Below are positions 11,981 to 22,985 of a stretch of 64,000 nucleotides of DNA, in pieces (positions within the stretch are counted from its first letter, which is position 1; each line of letters opens with the position of its first letter). This DNA comes from Larix kaempferi (taxonomy: Eukaryota; Streptophyta; Pinopsida; Pinales; Pinaceae). Both the position numbers and the translations under genes were made by a program. The notes under the pieces were generated by a model that saw only the letters and a list, made by a program, of their open reading frames with translations, was not told the origin of the DNA and searched no databases. The stretch spans positions 2,108,001 through 2,172,000 of the forward strand of contig BSBM01001448.1 in NCBI GenBank assembly GCA_027924585.1, written 5' to 3'.

Positions 11981-12514
11981 TCAGATAGTAATAGGTTCAA
12001 ATGCATCATAACAATGGGGATGCATAAACCTATATGCAAGGTTCCAAATATTCCTGCCATGGCCGAAGCAAATGTCGAAAAGGACTAGTAAACAAGTATA
12101 ATTCCAGCTAAGAATCCTGTCTCCAAGAAACATAAGTACCAAAATCATCTCTAAAACGTACCCAAAGAAAAATCTGATACAGGTCACTATGGTAGAAAAA
12201 TTTTCAACTTCACTATTATCACCCTTAGACATAATGCAGGGAGAACTAACCACTGAAGGTGCCATAGTACCAACACCTAAGGGACCAAAATGATCGACTT
12301 CAGAATGAAGAGCAAAGCTGAAGGACGTGGAGGAATCTGCAGTGGGAAATTCATCATCACGGGAGTTGGAAATTCTATAAGTAGAATCGAACTCATCAGG
12401 ATCACCAATTCGCGGATCTATAGGAGAGTCTACAGACTCATCACTAGGGAGATCAGACTTTAATGTCAAACCGGGGCTAGACAAAACTATGCCTAGATCA
12501 AAATCCAAATGCAT
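11981..12514 (-). pseudogene. Unrecognised ORF of element Y next to its 3' LTR
   Basis: A 177-codon open frame that would follow the protease in element Y. I do not recognise it. The N-terminal ~110 residues are rich in Asp, Ser and Pro; the last ~65 are strongly hydrophobic and aromatic with possible membrane-like stretches (around FFFGYVLEMILVLMF). It ends at the LTR edge. It may be a remnant of the linker between protease and RT or an extra 3' ORF; I have no homology to decide. Confidence 0.3.
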
Positions 12515-12608
12515 GGCAGGTTGTACTTGAGGTTCATCTCATTCAATAAGATCAAGGGTAGGAAGGAAATAAAATTGATGATGAGAATCCTCCTAGGGCT
12601 TGTCATTA

Positions 12609-12974
12609 TCATTCATGGCCTCGATAAAAAAATTCATCTGAAGGTAGAATACCATCGATGAAATCATGTGAACAAGATGGGTCGACTGCACACGTGGGAA
12701 ACATAACAAGATTTTCTTCCCCTGTCCATGAAGAAGAGAGATCCGGCTCTGCACTAGCTTGTTGAATATCCCGGTAAGCAAGCTCAGCTACAGACAGTGG
12801 CATAGACATCCCGACGTGCGTAATGTCTCCAGACGTAGAATTCATAGATAGTAAAGTCAATGGATTGTCAAAATATGAAGTCCATAATGGTACATTATGC
12901 AAAGGAGGAGACACATCGTCAAAAATGGTTTCAATAAAATCCACAGGTGCAGGAAAATCATAAGTTTCCATCAA
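12609..12974 (-). pseudogene. Acidic linker-like ORF of element Y
   Basis: A 121-codon open frame directly downstream (minus sense) of the Y protease fragment. It is acidic and Ser/Pro-rich without a domain I recognise. In element Z an acidic Ser/Thr-rich stretch (58419-58748) lies at the same place, between protease and RT, so this may be the corresponding linker. In Y it is followed by another short ORF and the LTR, not by RT, which supports loss of pol in the whole family and not only in copy X. Confidence 0.35.
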
Positions 12975-12978
12975 TCAA

Positions 12979-13190
12979 GGGTACATACCAACACCCATGT
13001 TCCCAGTTGCCGGCTGAGAATCAATAAGTTGCGGGACTACGGATCCTGTGGATGCTGTGGAAGGAGGATGAACGAAATCCAGTTGATCGATGGTCACAAT
13101 CTTTCATTCGTGAGGAAAGTAGATAACTCTGAATACAGTAGATGCGACAGCCTTCAGAGCGTACATCCAATTCCGACCCAGTAACAGGTA
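12979..13190 (-). pseudogene. Protease fragment of element Y
   Basis: About 210 bp closely match 2864-3078, the C-terminal part of the X protease, including the segment that reads AMKVVASIVFR in X. The match stops at CAGTAACAGGT on both copies, beyond which Y is truncated. Because Y keeps sequence between protease and LTR that X lacks, it shows what X has deleted. Confidence 0.75.
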
Positions 13191-14580
13191 TAAATACCTT
13201 AGAAGACTCTCCTTAAAAAAATTCCTGTAAAGGGTTGAGACGCCTTGGTTCTTAGTTATCCTTCCCTAGTGGATTCATTGCCAGCTTGGGGGTTGCCTCT
13301 CGGTGGAAATAATATACACTAGACATAATGCCAGATGGTTGGGAGGAAAGTTGCAGTCATGTCTTTAGCCGATTATTCTACATTATAGCATTGTTGTTTA
13401 TGTCAATGTATAAGTGTATATTTTTGTCAAGAGATACCTTGGAAAATGATAATTCTTTGTTATTCATGTTGTTTCATTTGATAAATGTCAATGGCCATTT
13501 AGATGTACTTATTTTTTTGATTCATATACATTTAAGTTTACCACTAATGAGTAATTAATTTCATGAATATGTTCAAGGTAAAGTTAGTAATATTCGAATC
13601 TGAGCTAATATATATATGAAAGATTAATTGATTGGCTTATACGGTTATCAGTTTGCTTGAAGCAATCTACTATTGTAAAACATGGTGTACAGTTATAATG
13701 TTTTCCATTTACATATAATTGTCCCATGTGATATAGAAGAAGTTGTTTAGATATTATTTAATATGGTAGGTGAATTGATGTTGTATAAGTGTTGGAATTA
13801 TTGACTAAGACCTTTGCATAAGTAAGCGAGGTTTATGAGAGTATTGATGGTAGGAATGATTGAAATGAATGATTACACATGCTTGAATATTTATTTTATG
13901 GATAAACAATCATCATTTTGTTGATGCAAGGATGGTGGACTTTTGTTCCTTAACACAAATGAATTTCATTAATGTCATGAAATTTTTTGAAAATTCACTA
14001 AAATACTAATTTGGATTTTGGATATGTTACAAATGAGAACATTGTTCTCATTAAGTGAACAATTTTTTTGCCTCCCATTGTTATACCCTATGTGTTAAGC
14101 CCCGAACATATGTAAATTGTAATTGTTTATTATTGTGGCACTAGGTTCCGAGATAAGGGTCTTTAAGGATAGAGATACATTATTATTATTGTTGTTGTTG
14201 TAAATAATTAATTAATAAAAACAACTGGCACACCGGAGACCACCAAAAGATTATGGGAGGCATAGATCAAGAATGCAAAGGGAAATGGGGACATTCGTAG
14301 CACTTTAGAACTTGTTTGGTTGAGCTTGGTCCATATTTATGCCTTGGTGACTTTATTATTGATGGTCACCCAAACATTGTACAACAGACCCAACTTTTGA
14401 TTATTTTAGCCTATGTTGGTACTATTGAGCCTAATTCATGATTTAGTGGGTGCTTGGGTAGATTCCACTTGTTTATTGGCCCCCTTTGGTTGTTTTGTAA
14501 CTCCTTTTGGTTGCTACACTTGGTTTTGTAATTCCCATTTGCACAAGTGCTCCCTTACTGGCTATTTTTAGCCATGTCAC
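13191..14580. other. AT-rich intergenic stretch, no gene
   Basis: No conserved protein, RNA gene or repeat edge is evident. The 76-codon plus-strand ORF at 13328-13558 has only the composition of AT-rich DNA. A short (ATT)n(GTT)n run lies at 14180-14200. The TATA-like GTATAAATACC at 13187 sits exactly at the truncation of element Y. Confidence 0.5.
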
Positions 14581-15158
14581 TGTTGAAATATTGTAACTTC
14601 AAAGAATATTTTATTGTATTTTATCATTTTAATTTGTTCGAAGATGTTTTATTCCTCCGTCGGGATGTGATTATTACATTTGGTAATGTAAAGTCATTGA
14701 GGTAAAACCACCCATGTAAGTCAGGGCATTAGTTCTGCTAGACTCAGTTGTAATGGGATGTTTAAGTCCCCTAGAGATGTCGGCGTGGTTAGTAATTGGC
14801 CATTTAGTTATGAGGCCGACCTAGTTGGGTAAAATGTCAAGTGAGAGATAAAGTATAAATAGAGGAGGTGTGCTCCTCATTTGACACACTCACTTGTGGA
14901 TTGCGCATTAGGAGAGAGAGAGAGATATCTGTGAAGGAGAAGGAGATCTTGCTTGGGGATTTCATCTTTGTACTTTTTGGTCATCTATATTGAGGAAGTT
15001 TTGTTGGGTTTTCTACCCCATGAGGGTTTCCCAAGATAAATTTGTGTATCTTTTGTTTATGTTGTGATTGTTATTCTTTTAGTGATAACGTATATGCTAT
15101 TGCTATGAAATTGAATTTAATATGGATGTTATCTATATTATCATATTGAATCTTAACA
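14581..15158 (+). repeat. Copia-type LTR A (5' LTR)
   Basis: It starts TGTTGAAATATTGTAAC and ends CTTAACA, immediately followed by an initiator-Met primer-binding site. It contains a TATA box and resembles LTR B at 20304-20861 around the TATA box and the GCATTAG-GAGAGAG segment, but the two are clearly diverged. The left edge was set by comparison with LTR B and may be off. Confidence 0.6.
14854..14861 (+). promoter_or_regulatory. TATA box of copia LTR A
   Basis: GTATAAATAGAGG, at the same LTR position as the TATA box of LTR B. About 300 bp separate it from the LTR end. Confidence 0.6.
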
Positions 15159-15170
15159 TGGTATCAGAGC
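15159..15170 (+). other. Primer-binding site, initiator Met tRNA (copia A)
   Basis: TGGTATCAGAGC directly follows LTR A. This is the standard site of plant Ty1/copia elements, complementary to the 3' end of the initiator methionine tRNA. Confidence 0.9.
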
Positions 15171-17011
15171 TATCCTAAAGGAAGGTAATGTATGGAATTT
15201 ATGACACTTGTTTCACTTGCGACAATTTGAAAGCTAGGGCTTTGTATAGAAAAACCTATTCATCATGTAATTTTCACTATAAATCACTTTTGGAGAAGGT
15301 TAAGGATCTGAAACTTGGATAGGCCGAATATGAAATGTTCCTGTACCTCATGTTTGAGTTTCAGCCTCAGATTCGTTGTACTTTGTGAGATATGATAAGT
15401 ACAAGTTAGGGTTTTTGCCTCTTCCAGAATGCAACCCTAAACAGGTGACCTAGGAACAAAGGTCATATATAAGGATAGGAAGCTCCAAATGGGATTCCGT
15501 AAAATGTGACAATTAGGGAATGGACTGTAGTTTCATAGGTCTGAGTATCAAAAGCCGAAGTTGAAACAGTGATACGTGGCACTCCTTACAAGTTCTCTAT
15601 GTTGTTTCATCCCATAAACATGTCATGTTGGAAAACTTAGCATATCTATCTCATGCAGAATCCAATGAAGCTCAAATATGTGGGGTTGGAAAGATGACAG
15701 GTCAGGATACAACAGGCCAAATTTTTAGACAATCAGGATCCGAAATTTAAGAGATACACAAGAAGCAATATGGCACATTTGAAATAGCTCAACGGAGGAA
15801 ATCAAAGAAGAGAAGGAAGAAGCTCTCACTTAGGGTTTTCAATTTTTTAGGTATGGCATGACCTGATACAATGTTGGTGACTCCTGATACAACATTGGAA
15901 ACTTTAAAAATTTATTTGGAATCCATTCATCATATATATTAATCTTCCATCAAAATGTTGTGGGAGGAAGGAGATTTAAAATTAGGGTTTCCAAGTAAGA
16001 AGAAACCCTAGCAAAGTTGGGAGACTCATAGGGAAGCAATGAAGGAGTTTTAAATGGCATTGATATTCTATCATCCTAGCACCATGAACCTATATAATAT
16101 GTTTACAAGTGATCTACCTTGGATTATTAAGCTTTTACCCTTATAGAGAAGACTACAAGCAACCTCGACAGGTATGACTTTAGGAAATGCATGTATGTTT
16201 TGAAATCTGCTTCATTTATCTAATGATTAAGTTCATGATACGTTTGTATTCATATCATTGATGTTAGTACAATAATGATTAATTTTAGACTTGTTTGATC
16301 ACCTTAGTAAAAGTATGAATGTGTGTGAATGATAGAATACATTCATTGATTAGGGTTATGATACTTATCATTGTACTAATGCACTTGTGGTGTTGTATGA
16401 GGATGATGTTTCCTGCTAACATGAAAGGTACATCAAGAAAGACAAATCAAGTTCTAGATCAAGAATATATGACCATGATGACATGAATACAAAGACCCAT
16501 CCATAGTATTTTATCACATAGAAGTTCTACTTATGAGGATGGATAAAAGTTCAAAGACATATAATCATGATGCTATCATAAAGGGAAAATAGAGATCAAG
16601 AGGGAGGAAACCACACAAACATAAAAGATAAGTATTTGAGTTGTTATTTGAATTACTTCTTGAATCTCTGAATAGTTAATGATATTGCTCGTAATAGTTG
16701 TATGCATATTTGTATTCCTAGAATCAAGAAATATATCATGCATAGTGTAATCATTCATATAGCATTGAACAATATACTACTAATATGCATATGATGGGTA
16801 AGTTGGACAAAAATTCCATTGTTTCTTGTCTAGAATGAAACCTCTCTCCTAGCATGCTAGGATTTGTGCATGCTCTTGATAGTATGTTCTGGTAGAGATG
16901 GAAGGCATCTAGATAGCCACTGTATGCATACAGGATATGGAAAAGTGTTGTGCCAAAGTATTGGTCAAGATAGTTGCATAACTATGTGAATCATATCAAT
17001 ATGCATAATAG
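15171..17011 (+). other. Decayed leader/internal region of copia A
   Basis: Follows the primer-binding site and would have held the leader and gag. I find no readable gag, protease or integrase; only AG- and AT-rich sequence with scattered stops. Dinucleotide-poor, ancient decay or replacement is likely. Confidence 0.4.
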
Positions 17012-17016
17012 GTTAT

Positions 17017-18563
17017 TGTTGGATTACAAATTGATCTAGAGGTTTTCCATATAGAACCAGGTTCTTTTGTAATTTTAACTGAACCAACAAAACCCCTTCT
17101 CATCGACCATTTCGGCAATAGCCTGCGCTCAAGTTGAGGTCTCACTTGAGGTGTATCAATGGGGTCACTGTGGAATCATGTTTCCACAGTGAGGTGATGA
17201 GTTGTTCGGATGGGACTCCTACACAACGCACTGCAAAGCGCGCGCTGCAACCTGAAGGTTGTGCGACGATAGGCTGCGTTACGACCTTTGCTTCTACTAG
17301 CTGAAGTACATGCTCAACCAGTGAATCTATGGAATGCATGGTTCGGACGAGATCTAACTAACAGGACAGTGCAACTGACTTATACGCTTCCTCTTCCAAT
17401 CTTAACTCTTATGCAAATTCACTTAGCACTTAAACATCCATCTACTGTTTTAGATTAATTAACCTTATAACGAATGCAGTTGACAAAACATACACTACTA
17501 TGCGTCGAAGGGTTATACACTCTGAAATTTACATACACTTGTGATCATTCCATAAACAGATGCATTCACAGACTTAGAATATTGAGCATTCAACATTCAT
17601 TCATTCCATCAATACCTAACATATTATCCCCATATTTATCCTATGGCGAATACATATAAAAGTATTAACATACAACTATAAACGAGAATCCATACATTAA
17701 AAGTAGGCAAATAAGTAAAAGTAGACACACAACAATCACACTGCACAATATTTAACGTGGTTCACCCCCTGGATGGAGGCTACGTGCACAAGAACTATTG
17801 TTATATTAGTATTTTTGGAAGGGTACAATAGTTCTTAGTCTTCGCACATAGCTGCAGACTCTCTTCTCTCTCAACAGGCCTCTATGCACTTAGCTTGCAG
17901 AGCCTTTACAATAGCACTAAGCTTTTAAAAGATACAACAATATTCGAAATCTTAACAAAATGAAGAGTATTTGGTAACCCAACAACCCTTTCCCATACAA
18001 AATGTGCCTTTCTTATAGATCATGCCCGTAGGTCATGTCTTTACAATTCATAGGAAAAACCCTAAGGTTTTCCAAAACTGGTGCAGATACCCGCCACCCT
18101 TCCTGTCACCGTTGACAGCTTGCTCCACTCATTTTAGGCCATCTTGTTGGGCCACTCGTAACTCTAACACCCTTCTGACAGCCGTAGTTATCAGCAAAAC
18201 GGTTACAACTACATCATGGCCTGTCCCTTTCTATCCTCTTAACCTACCTGGCATCTTCGAGTTAGTGGCCTAGCTTCTCAACTGCTTCCCGCCACTCACT
18301 TTCACCGGTCGCTTTCCTTGTCCGTCACTCTATTTTCTTACCCAAAATAGGTTGCTTACTCAGCTCGACCTTTGTCCCTACTTATTTACCAAAAGTAGCT
18401 GTTGTACAGGCCCTGCGCGACTGCGTTGCTTCGTCAAAACTGCATCTGTCCTCCGAGATGCTCACTCCTCGTATCCCTGTCTTCTGACTTCGCAGCCCAA
18501 AAGCTACACAGCTCCAAAATTGTTTCCTTAACAAAATTGTTCCTACTTGGGCCACACCCAACA
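17017..18563. mobile_element. Solo LTR with perfect 5-bp TSD
   Basis: The block starts TGTTGGATTAC and ends CACACCCAACA, so it has TGTTGG...CCAACA termini. It is flanked by GTTAT at 17012-17016 and GTTAT at 18564-18568. No primer site or coding sequence lies inside, and it is 1547 bp, which fits a single LTR left after LTR-LTR recombination. It contains an AACGTGGTTCACC motif and a GC-richer centre, unlike the AT-rich host sequence. Small ORFs inside are not genes. Confidence 0.85.
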
Positions 18564-18568
18564 GTTAT

Positions 18569-19565
18569 CATTGAAATGTCAACAAAATTTGATGATTATG
18601 AAGTGTTACTAATCATGTAATTGAATTTTATTTGTAGGAAAGATCATGTGCTCTGATCTACAAAAGAAGGACGATGAAAACTTGTTCCAAAGAACAAGTG
18701 ATGAATGTTCAACAAGAAGACTTACAAATAAAACATACTATAGAAAGGCTCGTGGCTAGAGGATTCTCTTAGAAAGAGGGAGAGGATCATGAAAAGATGT
18801 TTGCTCTAGTGGCTAGACACACTTCCAGAGATAGATTACACCCATGGATGACAAGACCGTTCTCTTGAATAGTGTAATTGAAGAAGAAGTGCATATCGAG
18901 CAAACTCCTAGGATTCGATAGAGAATCACATGATTGAAGAAGGATTTGTATGGGTTCAACAGGTACCCAGGATTGATAGTCATTTGACAAGCTTGATGAT
19001 CACCATAGGTGATGTGGATTTCAACCTTTGCTATAAGGTTGAAGATGGTTTCTATATACATATGACATGCTTCTCTTAGATGGATGCAAGAAGTAACTCA
19101 CCATAGAGTTCGAGTGATCTTGAGGCTCATATCAGTAGACCCATCTGATGAGAGATGGCACGAATAGATATGCAGAAGAAGGACAATACTCAGATGTAGA
19201 AAAATCCACTTCAGAGGGAGTAGATCTCAGAGTTAAAGAATCTTGGCATGATTCTTGAGTATTAGATATGTGGCTGAGATCATATGTGATTTTTCCTTAG
19301 ACAAGGAAAATGTGAAGTAGATATCTGGGATGATGTACAGTGGTTTCTACATTTTACAGACAAATGACTGGTTCGTTGATGTATTTGACGAATACCAGGC
19401 CAGATATATGCTTTGTTGTGAACACCCTGAGTCAGTATCTAGTTGAGCCTAGACGTGTTCACCTAGAAGCTGCAAAGCATGTGATGAGGTACCTGAAAGA
19501 TACGATAGACTTTGGTCTATAATATGTTGGAGATCATGACTACAGATTGTATGTGTAACCTACCT
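18569..19565 (+). pseudogene. Ty1/copia reverse transcriptase remnant (copia A)
   Basis: Pieces of copia RT can be read in order on the plus strand with frameshifts and stops. Near 18846 is a block corresponding to the first catalytic aspartate region (MDDKTVLLN against the usual MDVKTAFLNG, then EEEVHIEQ). At 19340-19522 is the RT C-terminal end, YRQMTGSLMYLTNTRPDICF and the HVMRYLK block before RNase H. The region with the YVDD catalytic box is not recoverable, so it is probably deleted. It belongs to the same general copia type as copia B. Not functional. Confidence 0.8.
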
Positions 19566-20303
19566 AGTACTTGAAACATTTTATGTTTGTGGAAAAAAAT
19601 TACTTTAACTTTTATTGTAAAGCTTTGTATTAAATGACCAAGGATGGTCAAGGATGACTGTAAATGAATAATATTATTATTTAATAAATTAAAATAAGAG
19701 ACACTCACCCAAAGAGACTGTTGAAGAGTGTTCACTGACCCACTAGGAGGAATGGAATCTGGTGTAGAAAGCAATGGACAAGTGGCAACATCTGACCTCA
19801 TTTTCTAGCGGTTGATATGGGACAACTACCTTAAAAATGTCGCCATGTTCCCCAAGGATGGTGGAACTGATCTGATGGCTCATTGAATGCAAAATTGACC
19901 ACTAAAGACCTAGGAAATATTTAGATAGCCATCGAATTTGAGCAGGAGCTCACATATTCTTTGATGAGAGAACTTTTCCTTGTGTTGTTAGAACTGAGCC
20001 CACAAGAGATTCGATGAGGGGATGCTAAGTAATGAGTTGCAGAGCAAGACTGTCTTATTCCTGCTGAGTGCAAAGGTAGAGCTATGTATGAAATCCTCCA
20101 TGATTGTTGAAGTACATATGAGTGGTTTGTATGCAAGTATTCTTGATTGCTGAAGTACAACCTGAGTGTCTTGCTTCTACATGGTTCTTCATCCTGGTGG
20201 TTCATTGAATGGGCTCGGGGGTCCAAAAGAAAGGGATGTTGGCTACTTTCCGTAGAAGGTTGGGAGGAACTGTCCTCTTTGGGTGTTTGTCCACCCTATC
20301 AAG
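19566..20303. other. Non-coding stretch between copia remnants
   Basis: No gene. It includes an AT-rich piece at 19600-19700, the segment repeated at 36902-37043, and a short stretch up to the start of LTR B. The minus ORF at 19921-20226 is a by-product. Confidence 0.4.
19933..20081 (+). repeat. ~145-bp direct repeat, left copy
   Basis: Closely matches 36902-37043: both run from TTTGAGCAGGA through GAGAGAACTTTTCCTTG, GAACTGAGCCC and GAGATTCGATGAGGGGATGC to TTATTCCTGCTGAGTGCA. This copy lies about 220 bp upstream of LTR B, outside the copia B element as I have bounded it. Confidence 0.8.
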
Positions 20304-20861
20304 TGTTGATATATTTGTAACTTTGGAAGATATTCTTTTATGTATTACACTTGTACTTTATCATATTCATGATGGAGATGTATTATTCCTCCAATCAGAA
20401 GTTTCATCATTTGTATTTGTAAGTGTCGCAACTTATATTTGATGGGTTATTAGACCACCAGTGTGGGGTCGGCCCTGCTTATGTCATGTGAGTGGGTTAT
20501 TAGACTTCCTCGGGAAGTCGGCCCAACTAGAATTAAATGTAGGTTAAGATACGTATAAATAGAGAGTGAGTGTGTCTCATTCTATTCATTCACTCACTCA
20601 TCCAACTCGCATTAGTTGAGAGAGGAGTGCACACAAGTGGAGGAAGAGTAGCTGCTGGATTTATTTATCTTTTGGGATTGATCATTGTGACCTTTGTATT
20701 AGGGCATATTCTATCTCTGAGGAAGTTGCGAGGTTTTTGACCTTCTTGGTTTTCCCCGAGGAAACTCTGTGTCTCTTGTGTTTATGATTGTTATGTTGTG
20801 CTTGTTATTCTCTTAGTAGGATCCTAGATAATGTTTGAATGCATTTATTGAAAAATTAACA
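20304..20861 (+). repeat. 5' LTR of copia B
   Basis: 558 bp, starting TGTTGATATATTTGTAAC and ending AATTAACA directly before the primer-binding site. It holds a good TATA box and resembles LTR A in layout. The left edge is set by TG plus alignment with LTR A. The partner 3' LTR is not in the window. Confidence 0.65.
20554..20561 (+). promoter_or_regulatory. TATA box of copia LTR B
   Basis: CGTATAAATAGAGAG, about 300 bp before the LTR end and matching LTR A in position. Likely core promoter of the copia transcript. Confidence 0.65.
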
Positions 20862-20873
20862 TGGTATCAGAGC
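20862..20873 (+). other. Primer-binding site, initiator Met tRNA (copia B)
   Basis: TGGTATCAGAGC immediately after the LTR end, as in most plant Ty1/copia elements. Confidence 0.9.
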
Positions 20874-21054
20874 TGTGCTAAGAAGAAGACACTGTGCAGT
20901 TGTGCAAGCTAGGGATTCTTAATATTTGGGTTTCTCTCCTAAGATCATCAAAGGAAGGAGGCTAGGATGACTCTCCTATTAAGAGTGCATCTTTCTGTCG
21001 ATACATAATTCAATTCCGATCACTTTCAGTTTTTAGCCTGTCACTGCTGCAGGA

Positions 21055-21366
21055 AATTAGGGTTTCAGAGAAAGTTAGAATTTTTGGAATCTAAGACCAC
21101 GGCTAGATACTCCTCAAGAAAATAGAAGAGACCAAGATCAAAATTTTTGGTTGGGAAGAACCTCGGGCATCATCAAACCGTAGTTCAGGATTTTGCTCGG
21201 AAAGGTGGAAAATTAGGGTTTCTACAAAAGTTGAAAATTTTGGAATCTGTGACCATGGCTGGATGCTCCTCAGAAAAATCAAAGTTTAGAGCACAAGATC
21301 AAACCTTTTGGTCGAGTAGAACCCTGAGAATTATCAAACCCTAGTTCAGGATTTTTTCTAGAAGAT
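21055..21366 (+). repeat. 156-bp tandem duplication in copia B leader
   Basis: Two diverged copies of about 156 bp. Each begins near TTAGGGTTTC (21057 and 21213) and continues through TTTTGGAATCT, GACCA and GATCAAA to CTAGTTCAGGATTTT. The leader is untranslated; no role is visible. Confidence 0.75.
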
Positions 21367-21516
21367 CCAGAAATTTCAAAGGCAATTTTGAGGGGTCAAA
21401 TTCTGTAGATTTCAAAATTGAAGTATACTGGCTTAATCAGCTCAGCAAGGTGCATCTTTCCATCCATTCAAAAGTTTGGAATTCAAAGTTTGAATTTTTA
21501 GGGTTTCTCTGACAAA

Positions 21517-21521
21517 CCCTA
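21517..21521. repeat. Left TSD of element G
   Basis: CCCTA, matched by CCCTA at 35008-35012 directly after the right LTR. A 5-bp duplication is standard for LTR-retrotransposon integrases. Confidence 0.95.
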
Positions 21522-22985
21522 TGTTGGGGCCAAGGTCGCAGCTATAGTAAAAGCTGCGAATTTTGGGAAAAATCACGAGTATGGAAGGAAAGTGCTAATT
21601 TTGGGACAAGCACTAAGTTTTGGGTAAGAAGGAGACGGTGCGCAGTACGGTGCCAGACGGATGATCTCAGCGCAGATCATGGACCGGAAATTGCGGAGAT
21701 CGCGCGCACGTCATCAAAGAATGAAGGTGGCTCAGCTACCATAATAAATAAAGGCGATGGAGTAGAGGGCTTAGCTACCCTCATTTAAAGGCTTAGTACA
21801 GAAGTTATGGTTGCTCGGATCAAGGAGGAGCAACGGACCAGAGCATTGAAGGCGAAGGACGATCGCCCATACCCACAATCTGCGCCGGAATTCACGGAGC
21901 CTGCAGGAAGCGGCGACGTGACTGCAAGCGGCGCCTACAGTACACCTAGCCATGTGCGTGGTTAGGGTTTTTGGGAATCACTGTTGGGAAAGGCCCACAG
22001 TTTTGTAAAGGTGTGACCGTCATGGCTACCTATATAGATGAATCATTGTAATGGGTAGAGGGTTCTTCCTCCCTTCCTTCTGTTCCTTCCTTTTGGAGAG
22101 TTAGAGAGTTGGACACTAGACTGTTAGAGAGCCAGTCTAAAGGATAGATCATGTGTTGATTATCCTTCACTGTAATTTCTACCCGGTGTGTAGAACTAGA
22201 GAGAGGAAATCGGATAGCCGAGGAGCTAATCCCTGAGTTGCCAGACAGTCTGAGTCGACGTCTGTGCCTTTGTAATCTCCATAGAGAGGAGAAAGCTTGA
22301 GAGAAGGGCTCCCAGCTGTGTGCGTGGAGTTTCCTGTAAGATCTAAGGCTGCAGCTGTGTGCGCAGCATATTGTATGACTCTATCATTTTCTGGTTAATA
22401 TAACGCTCCCGTGGATGTGGTTTTCCTCGAGGGGATGAGCTTCACTTATGTCTTCTTGTTATAATGTTTGCGTGAATGATAACTATTTAGAGTTCATTAT
22501 TTGTGTATGCAAGACTTCTGTCTTATCTTTGTGACTGTTTGAGCAAGTTGGAAAGATCCTTTGATAACTAGAAGTGTCTTAAGTACTAAAGAGGTAGTAA
22601 CGCACGGTCGCTGCGGCGAGAGCAGACTGCGTTACTGCGCTAGATGTGAAGGGCGAGGAAGTGTTCAGCGCGTCGACCCAAGGGATAGTTGCCTGCTGCG
22701 TTAGAGAGAAGAAACTGCGCAGTAGACCTACCAAGGAAGGGACCCACGCAGCTGCGGCGAGCGGCCTGCGGGAAGGTCCGACCGCCGATTTCACAGGAAC
22801 CATTCAAGGAAGAGCCATCTCCGCGTCACCCCGGTTAAGGAAACCTGATTCCTTAACCCCCCCATAGCCACTTCGGGTGAGACCTCGAGCTGCCGCGCAG
22901 CTCGTTGCCGAGAGGGCCAGTGCGCCAAGGGGTTTTGTTGCTGCGCTTCATTAAAACCCGGGTCTGCCCAGAAAAGCAGCCAACA
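21522..22985 (+). repeat. 5' LTR of element G
   Basis: Begins TGTTGGGGCC and ends AAGCAGCCAACA. It matches 33544-35007 base for base except three positions. It is GC- and CpG-richer than the flanking copia sequence, which fits a young, little-deaminated copy. Confidence 0.95.
22030..22037 (+). promoter_or_regulatory. TATA box of G 5' LTR
   Basis: CTATATAG in GGCTACCTATATAGATGAATC, identical in the 3' LTR at 34052-34059. It lies ~500 bp into the LTR, leaving nearly 1 kb for R and U5. Likely promoter for the G transcript. Confidence 0.6.

Noticed and set aside
13328-13558. 76-codon ORF
   Set aside because: Hydrophobic composition expected of AT-rich DNA; no homology or coding bias.
20304-20861. 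LTR B as the 3' LTR of copia A
   Set aside because: It is followed directly by a primer-binding site and leader, and differs strongly from LTR A, so it fits better as the 5' LTR of copia B.
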